DNA from: REEB470 sp032117095
GTDB lineage: Bacteria > Bacillota > Bacilli > Paenibacillales > YIM-B00363
Length of the DNA stretch: 8,280 nt
Reading direction: 5' to 3'
NCBI GenBank assembly: GCA_032117095.1
Contig: JAULZZ010000053.1
Span: forward strand, 1 to 8,280
The number at the start of each line of letters is the position of its first letter. Position 1 is the first letter of the stretch. The position numbers were made by a program, and so were the translations under genes. Under the pieces are notes generated by a model. That model was not told the DNA's origin. It made no database searches and was given only the letters and a program-made list of their open reading frames with translations. Positions 1-5,668 of this stretch are shown in pieces.

Positions 1-55
1 GAAAAAGGTCGTTTAACCAATCGGATCGCTGTATTCAAATCGTGTTTCGTGTCAT
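1..55 (+). repeat. Diverged ~55-bp direct repeat, copy 1 (ytfJ leader)
   Basis: This stretch aligns without gaps to 832-886 at a constant offset of 831 bases. By hand count, 43 of 55 positions match, and 37 of 45 match in the core 11-55. Shared blocks include GTTTAACC (11-18), GTATT (31-35), AAATCGTG (37-44) and TTCGT with TCAT close behind. It lies directly before the ytfJ ribosome binding site, so it is probably regulatory rather than coding. The left end may continue beyond the window. Confidence 0.7.
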
Positions 56-59
56 ACTT
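31..59 (+). promoter_or_regulatory. Candidate forespore-type (sigma-G/F-like) promoter of ytfJ
   Basis: GTATT at 31-35 is separated by 17 bases from CATACTT at 53-59. This resembles the sigma-G pattern (G-H-A-T-R, 17-18 bases, CAT-N-H-T-A), with one mismatch in each box. In Bacillus subtilis ytfJ/gerW is expressed in the forespore, which fits. The same two boxes at the same spacing recur in the repeat at 862-890. A sigma-E-like CATACA at 61-66 lies just downstream but has no convincing partner. The assignment rests on pattern only. Confidence 0.4.
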
Positions 60-100
60 GCATACACAATCTGTACGCATGAAAAAGGGAGGAATAGGTC

Positions 101-625
101 ATGATTGCCCATCCGATTGAAGGGGTTATGCGTACGGCGATGGAAAACTTAAAAGCAATGGTCGATGTCAAAACGATCGTTGGCGATCCCGTGACAACAC
201 CCGATGGAACGGTCATCGTCCCCATTAGCAGAGTAAACTTTGGCTTTGCTGCGGGGGGGAGTGACTTTGGTGCCCCCCAAGGGAAACCACGGACGAAGAC
301 AGGCCTATATGGCATCGAGGAAACCGAACCGTCTGGACCTCAAAAAGAAAATAATGCTTCTTTTCCGTTTGGGGGAGGCAGTGGGGGAGGGGTGTCGATC
401 GTGCCGATCGCCTTTCTCGTCGTCGGCACCCAAGGGGTAAAAATTGTACCGCTCGAATCCCCACATCGGTTTATGGAACGACTCGTGGATATGGCGCCTC
501 ACATGTTGGACAAAATTACGACCATGTTTCATGCGTCTACAGAGAACAAAAAAATGCCGTCTCCTGCTGGCGATCCATTTGCCTCTTCCCCGTTGCCCAC
601 GCCACCGCCACCTACGCACATGTGA
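101..625 (+). CDS. ytfJ: GerW family sporulation protein (YtfJ)
   Basis: This is a spore protein of the YtfJ/GerW family, made in the forespore in Bacillus subtilis and needed for normal germination; its biochemical role is unsettled. The 174-residue product carries the family signature. The N-terminus HPIEGVMRTAMENLKAMVDV (4-23) is followed by GDPVTTPDGTVIVPISRV (28-45), FGFAAGGSDFG (47-57), a glycine-rich FGGGSGGGVSI (90-100) and PIAFLVV (102-108). The last part is predicted helical (about 122-145) and ends in a proline-rich tail, PLPTPPPPTHM. The segment between the two glycine motifs (about 58-89) is charged and longer than I recall for Bacillus subtilis YtfJ (about 151 residues in total). 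The start is fixed by AGGGAGG at 86-92, 8 bases before ATG. A strong terminator follows at 719-745, so the gene is probably transcribed alone or as the last gene of its unit. Confidence 0.96.
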   Translation: MIAHPIEGVMRTAMENLKAMVDVKTIVGDPVTTPDGTVIVPISRVNFGFAAGGSDFGAPQGKPRTKTGLYGIEETEPSGPQKENNASFPFGGGSGGGVSIVPIAFLVVGTQGVKIVPLESPHRFMERLVDMAPHMLDKITTMFHASTENKKMPSPAGDPFASSPLPTPPPPTHM

Positions 626-718
626 GATACGTCCCCCTCAACCTTTCTGTGAACCTCGGGAAGGGATGAAAATTTTTTGCTTCGTGAGTGCTTTTGGATT
701 TGCACAATGTGCGTTTTT

Positions 719-745
719 CCTCAGAAACGATTCTGAGGTTTTTTT
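719..745 (+). terminator. Intrinsic terminator after ytfJ
   Basis: A perfect 8-bp stem, CCTCAGAA (719-726) with TTCTGAGG (731-738), encloses the tetraloop ACGA and is followed by seven T (739-745). It lies 94 bases after the ytfJ stop. A weak 4-bp hairpin with a T run (GCAC/GTGC, about 702-717) sits just before it. Confidence 0.92.
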
Positions 746-831
746 GTGTATCAAATATTTTGGCACATTTGCCCACTCATCCGAATCCCATATTGAAAAC
801 TTATACACAGCGAGAACTCTTTTTCGGGAAA

Positions 832-886
832 GTAACAGGCGGTTTAACCGATAGGATATCGGTATTGAAATCGTGATTCGTATCAT
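832..886 (+). repeat. Diverged ~55-bp direct repeat, copy 2
   Basis: This is the partner of 1-55 (offset 831, about 43 of 55 matches, no gaps). In this copy CGGTTTAACCG (841-851, allowing the last base to differ) is close to a perfect palindrome around the central T. GTATT (862-866) is 17 bases from CATCATG (884-890), the same geometry as in copy 1. Further downstream TGCATA (904-909) and GGGAGG (929-934) are also found in the ytfJ leader, at offsets of 845 and 842. The similarity may therefore extend through the whole leader with a small insertion. Confidence 0.7.
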
Positions 887-890
887 CATG
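862..890 (+). promoter_or_regulatory. Candidate second forespore-type promoter
   Basis: GTATT (862-866), 17 bases, then CATCATG (884-890) repeats the layout of the box pair before ytfJ and matches CAT-N-H-T-A at all but the last base. If active, it would start a transcript near 897 that could run through the downstream sigma-A-type promoter into the gene at 1145. No direct sign of activity is visible. Confidence 0.3.
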
Positions 891-990
891 ACAGCGGATT
901 TTATGCATATAATAATGATTTAAAATTAGGGAGGGTTGTGGTACATAATGCATTTTTAACCGTATTTTTTCAAAAATACAACGTTTTTGT

Positions 991-1020
991 TTGACTCCGT
1001 ATTTATTGTTGAGATATAAT
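991..1020 (+). promoter_or_regulatory. Sigma-A-type promoter of the first accessory gene
   Basis: TTGACT (991-996) and a perfect TATAAT (1015-1020) are separated by 18 bases. The sequence upstream (about 955-990) is rich in A and T runs, like an UP element. The expected transcript start near 1027 gives a leader of roughly 118 bases before the start codon at 1145. This is the best vegetative promoter in the window. Confidence 0.75.
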
Positions 1021-1144
1021 AACGATGCTGTTGTATATTCGTTTTTGTATCCTCGCTTACGAAAAATGAGGACGACGATGATCAACGGTGACAGGGGGGC
1101 GATCGGATGCTTCCAAACTACCCGTAGAGAGGACAAATTAGACC

Positions 1145-1666
1145 ATGTTGATTTATGAACCGAACAGACGCATCATACGCATTGCTACAGTGGCCCTTGC
1201 GTCGATGGCCTTATGTACATCGATGGTCGGCGAGTCTTTTGCGCAAAAGAAAGCAGGTACACCAACAGCTCAGCGCAGTGAGCAGAAAGCAACGCCTCTT
1301 GATGTGAACAACCTTGGGAAAGTAGAGGCGTATTTCACAGCATTGCTCCAAGAAATTAACAAAGGTCAGTTTGGGAAAATAAACGACAAACAAACTGCCG
1401 AGAAAATTCAACAAACGATCAGGACAGCGTGGTCCCTCGGCAATAGCCGGATTTCCCTCAACATTCTCGTGCACAACGGCAAAGCGACGATCGAAACCAA
1501 AGAGATCGCACGTTTTCAGCTGCAAGTGAAAAATATAAAGTTGAACCCCCCCTTGTTGAATGACTTATATAGTAAACTCCAATCTTGGATCCAAGATCAA
1601 CCGAAAGTTGTTTTTACCACGCAATCTTCTCGCACCAGTGCACCGAAAAAAAACCAGCGAAAATAG
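1145..1666 (+). CDS. Secreted protein of unknown function
   Basis: I do not recognise a family. The 173-residue product has a clear signal peptide: a basic N-terminus (NRRIIRI, 7-13), a hydrophobic core (about 13-29) and a likely cut after SFA (31-33). RR at 8-9 is not a good Tat motif, and Cys24 lacks a proper lipobox. The mature part is small, hydrophilic and lysine/glutamine-rich, with a predicted helix at about 54-95, a strand-rich middle (103-131), a further helix (about 136-149) and a basic tail ending KKNQRK. No cysteine remains after cleavage. An in-frame TAG at 1139-1141 fixes the ATG start. The ribosome site GAGAGGA (1127-1133) is modest and 11 bases away. It has its own promoter (991-1020) and terminator (1725-1751), so it stands as a single-gene unit between sporulation genes. 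Confidence 0.8.
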   Translation: MLIYEPNRRIIRIATVALASMALCTSMVGESFAQKKAGTPTAQRSEQKATPLDVNNLGKVEAYFTALLQEINKGQFGKINDKQTAEKIQQTIRTAWSLGNSRISLNILVHNGKATIETKEIARFQLQVKNIKLNPPLLNDLYSKLQSWIQDQPKVVFTTQSSRTSAPKKNQRK

Positions 1667-1724
1667 TCGTATCGCTCGTCACAGTGTCGTTGTGCGGGCG
1701 TGGTAGTATATTTCTGAGCCATGG

Positions 1725-1751
1725 ACGGGAGACGCTCCCGTTATTTTTTTT
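1725..1751 (+). terminator. Intrinsic terminator after the first accessory gene
   Basis: ACGGGAG (1725-1731) pairs perfectly with CTCCCGT (1735-1741) around the loop ACG, followed by TATTTTTTTT (1742-1751). It lies 58 bases after the stop at 1666. A second, weaker GGGA/TCCC hairpin with a T run follows at about 1778-1797. Confidence 0.9.
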
Positions 1752-1869
1752 GCTCCAAAGAAAGGAAGCGCTTTTCCGGGAAAATCCCTCTGTTTTTACA
1801 TTGGCGTAATGATTTTGTGCACTTTTAGTTTTATTTATTCATTTTGCGCAGACGCAGTTAAACATTCGA

Positions 1870-1878
1870 TGCGATAAT
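1870..1878 (+). promoter_or_regulatory. Possible extended -10 promoter of the cysteine-rich gene
   Basis: TGCGATAAT is a TG-N extended -10 with GATAAT at 1873-1878. No good -35 is present 17 bases upstream, where the sequence reads AGACGC. A transcript from here would have a leader of roughly 50 bases. GATGCG followed by ATAA and AACACA recurs, with small gaps, before dacB (3263-3282), so this could instead be a site for another sigma factor. Confidence 0.35.
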
Positions 1879-1935
1879 AAACACAAGTCAAAGAGCGATG
1901 GATCGTCGTTCTATAAAGAAAGGGTGTAGAGGAGC

Positions 1936-2985
1936 ATGCTGAATCGCTTCGTCATCGGACTCACAGTCGTCATACTCATGGGAGGGACGTTGTTTCCTTT
2001 GGAACCTGTTCAAGCACAATCTTCTGTGAACCGCCAAACGCAGACACAAAAACCACTCACCTTCTTTGAGAAACAAACATTACAGCAACACATGAACAAA
2101 GCATTGCTCAATGCGACGAATGGCTGGATGGATACGCTTGATCAGGCTGGATGTACGTATAACGGAGCGACGACGTATCTAAAAAATCCACAATGTGATC
2201 CCGCCATGGCGACAGACGCAAAGAAAAAAAATGATTTAGAAAAAATTGCTAAAGCATTGTTCCGCGAGATGGGGGCGGCGACGAGTGGTCGTTGTGGCAA
2301 GAAAAATCCTGCTCAAGTACATTTCAGTGACTTTGTGTGTAGCGGGATTGTACCGCATACGCAGAAGCCGAGTGTGGCAGTCTCGTCGAAGATCAAAATT
2401 GTTTCAAAAATATTAATGCCTGATCTTACGGATGAAAAACTTCGCTTCAATAAGATAGGGGCCAAATCCACGATCATATCGACAGTATTTAAAAGAGACC
2501 ATAATTTTCTTATGAACATAGCTAGTTGTATTGAATGCTACTTTGTAATTCGTGAGCCACGAGTAAATGTTTATGTAAAATCTCGTTATAATTCTACCCT
2601 TACAGTTCCAGATGAAGTGAAACAACAAGGAAAAGATGCCGTGAAAAATTACATTGAAAATGTAATCGATTCACCTAAAAAGAAAGTTTTTTTGGTGCAT
2701 GCGATATATGCTCAAACGTGCACAGAAAATAGAATATCTGGTTTATGTGTGTATCGTTATTATGATGAGGAGCCAGGAAATGTGGAAAGTTCCAGGGTAA
2801 CTGAAAATATTTTAGGAGCCGGTTTAATACTTGTTACATTGGCAAAATGCGTACATGACAAGAAAGGGAAGGACTGTGTAGCTTTCGGATTGGCAGTGCC
2901 TCTTATGGTAAATAAGATACACATGTCCGTAAAAAGTTCTCCTAGAAAAGAATACAACATAGTAGAGAAAATCTTTATAAAATAA
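1936..2985 (+). CDS. Secreted ten-cysteine protein of unknown function
   Basis: I do not recognise a family. The 349-residue product begins with a signal peptide (MLNR, hydrophobic core about 5-20, likely cut after VQA at 25-27). The mature part has ten cysteines, at 73, 87, 120, 135, 198, 201, 262, 271, 305 and 314. This even number is unusual for an exported Bacilli protein and suggests up to five disulfides, with C198-I-E-C201 looking like a CxxC site. Two hydrophobic stretches (about 292-304 and 315-328) flank a charged loop bounded by C305 and C314, so the C-terminus may insert in or lie on a membrane. Part of the second half is clearly A+T-richer than the first (hand counts: 20 of 60 G+C at 2521-2580, 30 of 60 at 2101-2160). 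The start is supported by GAAAGGGTG (1918-1926), 9 bases from ATG; GAGGAG at 1929-1934 is too close to be useful. Confidence 0.82.
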   Translation: MLNRFVIGLTVVILMGGTLFPLEPVQAQSSVNRQTQTQKPLTFFEKQTLQQHMNKALLNATNGWMDTLDQAGCTYNGATTYLKNPQCDPAMATDAKKKNDLEKIAKALFREMGAATSGRCGKKNPAQVHFSDFVCSGIVPHTQKPSVAVSSKIKIVSKILMPDLTDEKLRFNKIGAKSTIISTVFKRDHNFLMNIASCIECYFVIREPRVNVYVKSRYNSTLTVPDEVKQQGKDAVKNYIENVIDSPKKKVFLVHAIYAQTCTENRISGLCVYRYYDEEPGNVESSRVTENILGAGLILVTLAKCVHDKKGKDCVAFGLAVPLMVNKIHMSVKSSPRKEYNIVEKIFIK

Positions 2986-3014
2986 GAAAATATTTTTCGT
3001 GCTTTCCTCTCTTC

Positions 3015-3035
3015 ACTCCCTCAGGGGAGTTTTTT
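3015..3035 (+). terminator. Intrinsic terminator after the cysteine-rich gene
   Basis: ACTCCC (3015-3020) pairs with GGGAGT (3025-3030) around TCAG, and a T run continues to 3035. It lies 30 bases after the stop at 2985 and separates the accessory block from the dacB operon. Confidence 0.88.
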
Positions 3036-3310
3036 GCTTTCCACGGCATACTTGCCCCTGATCCGCATACGTATAATACCAAACCATATTTCAAGGGCAT
3101 CTTGATCACCCGATTTGTAAAACATCACCTCGCCGTAAATGATTGCTTTTTTGCTTCTGTTTATGCGTATGAAGGTGCCCGATCGTCCCTACACACGTTT
3201 GTTTAAAACCTCCTTTACTTTGTCGCAAAGGGGACTGCACTGTGTATCGGTTTTCAATCGGTGATGCGTATAAAGTAACACATTGATGGACAATGGCAGG
3301 GGGGACGCAC
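3036..3310. other. Non-coding leader region of the dacB operon
   Basis: No gene is supported on either strand. It contains a lone TATAAT (3072-3077) without a fitting -35, a short hairpin CTTTG/CAAAG (3218-3230) and the repeat-related segment 3245-3271. A reverse-strand AAAGGAGG (3209-3216) leads only to a frame of about a dozen codons. The operon promoter is expected just before 3290. In Bacillus subtilis dacB is driven by the mother-cell factor sigma-E, but I see no clean sigma-E match here. Confidence 0.6.
3245..3271 (+). repeat. Partial relative of the ytfJ-leader repeat before dacB
   Basis: Aligned without gaps to 857-883, 21 of 27 positions match, including TATCGGT, GTGAT and CGTAT. 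Against copy 1 the match is weaker (17 of 27 ungapped, better if one-base shifts are allowed). The GTTTAACC part of the other copies is absent here. It lies 40 bases before the dacB start codon, where a promoter is expected. The match may be a shared control site or coincidence. Confidence 0.4.
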
Positions 3311-4462
3311 GTGTGGCGTAACATCGTTTTGGTGGGCGTGAGTGTGGCGACCATCAGTATGGGGTGGCATCCGAACGGATACGCCAAAGGAAATGGACGG
3401 TCTCTTTCCATTGGCGCAACCGCCTATGCGGTGATCGACGTGTCCTCAGGGCGTATCGTGGCACAACGACGGGCGGATGCGCGCATGCGCATCGCTTCTT
3501 TGACGAAAGTGATGACGGCAATCGTGGCATTGGATCACGGGGCGATGACCGACATGGTGACCGTTTCACCACAGGCTGCCCGCCAAGAAGGGTCTTCATT
3601 GTACATGCAAGCGAACGAAAAAATGTCTTTGCATACGATGTTATACGGGTTGATGCTCCGTTCGGGCAACGACGCAGCGATGGCAATCGCCGAACATGTA
3701 GGAGGATCCGCAGAAGGGTTTGCCTATATGATGAACGCAAAAGCAGAGACGTTGGGCATGACAAACAGTCATTTTGTCAATCCATCGGGGCTAGACGATC
3801 CGTCTCATTATGCATCGGCGCGCGATTTAGCGATATTAACCGCCTACGGCTTAAAAAATCCGCTGTTTCATGAAATCGTGCGCACAAAAATAAAACGCGC
3901 CCCAAATCCACACAAACCATGGGACTACGTCTGGGCGAATAAAAATAAGATGTTGTTTCGCTATGAAGGAGCCGACGGCGTCAAAACGGGCTTTACAAAA
4001 CTTGCCCATCGCACGTTAATTTCTTCGGCGACACGAGGACAGCAGCAATTTGCGGTCGTGACGCTAGACGATGCCACGGATTGGGCAGATCATACGGCAT
4101 TGTTAGACGATGCGTTTTTGCGCTTTCCCCATGTGCCGTTCGTCGAAGCCGGAGACCTCATTTCCCCGACGACATTCGTTGCACAACGCGACTTTGCCTA
4201 TCCGCTGACCACTGACGAGTGGACGCACGTCCAAAAGAAAATAACCATATACGCCCCTCATACCGTGGAATACAAACGCGGATACCGCGGACAGTTGGCA
4301 TTTTTCTTTCGCGGACAATTTGTCGGCGCAGTCCCCTTGGTTCCACCAGAAACCGTGCGTCCGACGACTCCCGTGATGTCCCAAGAAGGGCAGTCTTTTT
4401 GGCAAGGCGTACAACGCCTCGGGCAACTTTTATTTGGGGCAAAAGGAGAGGAAAATCGATGA
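3311..4462 (+). CDS. dacB: D-alanyl-D-alanine carboxypeptidase, sporulation type (PBP5*)
   Basis: This serine DD-carboxypeptidase removes the terminal D-Ala of peptidoglycan stem peptides. In sporulating Bacilli the DacB member acts in the mother cell and limits cross-linking of the spore cortex. All three penicillin-binding motifs are present, numbered from the GTG start: SLTK (63-66, nucleophile Ser63), SGN (118-120) and KTG (225-227). A PBP5-type C-terminal beta domain follows, ending in an amphipathic helix (WQGVQRLGQLLFG) that may anchor it to the membrane. A signal peptide ends near GYAKG. I prefer GTG at 3311 because AGGGGGG (3298-3304) lies 6 bases before it; an in-frame ATG at 3293 would add six residues but has no good ribosome site. 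Assignment as DacB rather than DacF rests on position before spmA-spmB, the Bacillus subtilis order. The stop overlaps spmA by four bases. Confidence 0.94.
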   Translation: MWRNIVLVGVSVATISMGWHPNGYAKGNGRSLSIGATAYAVIDVSSGRIVAQRRADARMRIASLTKVMTAIVALDHGAMTDMVTVSPQAARQEGSSLYMQANEKMSLHTMLYGLMLRSGNDAAMAIAEHVGGSAEGFAYMMNAKAETLGMTNSHFVNPSGLDDPSHYASARDLAILTAYGLKNPLFHEIVRTKIKRAPNPHKPWDYVWANKNKMLFRYEGADGVKTGFTKLAHRTLISSATRGQQQFAVVTLDDATDWADHTALLDDAFLRFPHVPFVEAGDLISPTTFVAQRDFAYPLTTDEWTHVQKKITIYAPHTVEYKRGYRGQLAFFFRGQFVGAVPLVPPETVRPTTPVMSQEGQSFWQGVQRLGQLLFGAKGEENR

Positions 4463-5070
4463 TCCACGTATTATGGCTCGGCTTGATCGTCAGTGGCATC
4501 GTTGTGGCCGCCGTAGAAGGACGGATGGAGGCGGTGACGCAAGCCGTGTTTGAAGGGGCAAAATCTGGGGTAACCGTCTGTCTTGGGCTCGTGAGTGTGA
4601 TGGTATTTTGGTTAGGCATCATGCGCATTGCAGAAGACGCAGGGATGCTACGCGCCATGGCACGGGCGTTTCGCCCCTTCATTCATCGCCTGTTTCCATC
4701 GGTGCCCCCCGATCACCCTGCAATGGGATACATCGTTTCTAACGTATGCGCCAATGTACTCGGATTGGGCAATGCTGCGACACCCGCAGGGATCAAAGCG
4801 ATGCAAGCATTACAAACACTCAATCCGACCCCTCATCGGGCGACAGCGGCCATGTGTACGTTGCTCACGATCAACACGGCGAGCATTACACTCATCCCGA
4901 CGACGATGATCGCATTGCGGATGAATGAAGGATCGCATGCCGCCACAGACATTGTCGGGCCCACGTTGCTGGCGACCGTATGCGCACTCGTGATTGCGCT
5001 ACTCGTCGATCGGCTTGCCCAATACACGACGGCCACAAAACAAAAACCTTCCAAAATCGATGCATCTTAA
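4459..5070 (+). CDS. spmA: Spore maturation protein A
   Basis: SpmA works with SpmB and DacB in spore core dehydration and maturation; its molecular activity is not established. The 203-residue membrane protein (Bacillus subtilis SpmA is about 196) has hydrophobic spans at about 2-19, 37-55, 88-103, 131-151 and 165-183. It shows the conserved SNVCANVLGLGNAATPAGIK segment (94-113) of the nucleoside-recognition (Gate) domain family, and TLLTINTASITLIPTT (134-149). The start is ATG at 4459, overlapping the dacB stop as ATGA, with AAAGGAGAGG (4442-4451) 7 bases before it. A longer open frame extends upstream through dacB but has no function there. The overlap suggests translational coupling to dacB. 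spmB follows 15 bases later. Confidence 0.96.
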   Translation: MIHVLWLGLIVSGIVVAAVEGRMEAVTQAVFEGAKSGVTVCLGLVSVMVFWLGIMRIAEDAGMLRAMARAFRPFIHRLFPSVPPDHPAMGYIVSNVCANVLGLGNAATPAGIKAMQALQTLNPTPHRATAAMCTLLTINTASITLIPTTMIALRMNEGSHAATDIVGPTLLATVCALVIALLVDRLAQYTTATKQKPSKIDAS

Positions 5071-5085
5071 CAAAGAGGGGTACAG

Positions 5086-5634
5086 ATGGTTTTTTTACAA
5101 ACGTTGTCCATTTATCTCATTCCGTTGCTTCTCGTCACCATTTTGGTTTTCGCCGCGATAAAACGCGTGCCGTTGTATGCGTCCTTTACGACGGGAGCCG
5201 AAGACGGTTTTATGACCGCAGTACGCATGATTCCGCATGTCGTTGCAATGATGGTGGCGATCGCCATCTTCCGCGCCTCTGGCGCATTAGAAGGGGTGGT
5301 TTCCATGTTCACACCTTTGCTGCACATGCTGAGCATCCCTGCACCCGTCTTTCCACTGGCGTTTTTGCGTTCACTCACCGGGGCAGGTTCCCTTGCCTAT
5401 ACGATCGATTTGATAAAACAATACGGTGCAGACTCGCTTTTTTCCCGTATGGCGACGACAATTCAAGCAAGTTCTGATACGACGTTGTATGTGCTTGCGG
5501 TATATTTTGGGGCAGTCGGCATTACGAAGTCACGCTATGCACTTCCTGTTGGACTGCTCGCCGATGTGATCGGCTTCTTGGCATCTGTGTGGGTTTGTCT
5601 TTACGTATTCGGCGACTTGAATACAGGGGGATAA
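5086..5634 (+). CDS. spmB: Spore maturation protein B
   Basis: This is the partner of SpmA in spore maturation, an integral membrane protein of the same nucleoside-recognition domain superfamily. Its 182 residues are close to the roughly 178 of Bacillus subtilis SpmB. Hydrophobic spans lie at about 5-24, 50-64, 85-95, 133-146 and 153-175. Family motifs visible are GAEDGF (37-42), IPHVVAMMVAIAIFRASGAL (49-68), FLRSLTGAGSLA (93-104) and SSDTTLYVLAVYFGAVGI (129-146). The ribosome site AGAGGGG (5074-5080) precedes ATG by 5 bases. It lies 15 bases after spmA and 34 before rluB, so it is co-transcribed. No anomaly is seen. Confidence 0.96.
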   Translation: MVFLQTLSIYLIPLLLVTILVFAAIKRVPLYASFTTGAEDGFMTAVRMIPHVVAMMVAIAIFRASGALEGVVSMFTPLLHMLSIPAPVFPLAFLRSLTGAGSLAYTIDLIKQYGADSLFSRMATTIQASSDTTLYVLAVYFGAVGITKSRYALPVGLLADVIGFLASVWVCLYVFGDLNTGG

Positions 5635-5668
5635 ATTCGGTATGATGGATAGTGAGGTGGGATGATTC

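Larger units (their letters stand above)
626..1144. other. Non-coding stretch between ytfJ and the first accessory gene
   Basis: No convincing gene lies here. It holds the ytfJ terminator (719-745), a single DnaA-box-like 9-mer (801-809), the second copy of the ytfJ-leader repeat (832-886), a purine-rich ribosome-binding-like run AGGGAGGG (928-935) with only very short reading frames after it, an A/T-rich block (952-990) and a sigma-A-type promoter (991-1020). The leader that follows contains short candidate upstream reading frames. Open frames that cross the terminator have no usable ribosome binding site. Confidence 0.7.

Noticed and set aside
1..16. Possible C-terminal end of an upstream gene (frame 2 gives KKVV then TAA).
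   Set aside because: Only five codons are visible, the same bases belong to the repeat, and the other frames are open too, so nothing supports a gene end here.
225..464. Several long open frames opposite or shifted within ytfJ, dacB, spmA, spmB and rluB.
   Set aside because: They are shadows of well-identified genes and lack their own ribosome sites or family features.
666..854. An open frame starting MKIFCFVSAFGFAQ with a hydrophobic start.
   Set aside because: It runs straight through the strong ytfJ terminator, and the GGG run touches its ATG, leaving no usable ribosome site.
928..994. AGGGAGGG followed by GTG at 938 (18 codons) or ATG at 948 (three codons).
   Set aside because: The spacing to GTG is only two or three bases and the ATG frame is MHF only. 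A real small gene is not supported, although the purine run is noted in the leader description.
1211..1217. Cys24 in the signal peptide of the first accessory protein as a lipoprotein site.
   Set aside because: The residues before it (MAL) do not fit a lipobox, which needs a small residue at -1, and a normal signal-peptidase I site follows at SFA.
746..3035. A mobile element, CRISPR array or toxin-antitoxin pair in the accessory block.
   Set aside because: No transposase, integrase, terminal inverted repeats, regularly spaced repeats or paired small genes were found on either strand.
3174..3216. Reverse-strand AAAGGAGG followed by a GTG start.
   Set aside because: The frame closes after about eleven codons and the start is some 12 bases from the ribosome-like site; chance is the simpler reading.
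3106..3411. A reverse-strand frame of 101 codons across the dacB leader.
   Set aside because: It overlaps the start of dacB, its start has no ribosome site and its product shows no recognisable features.
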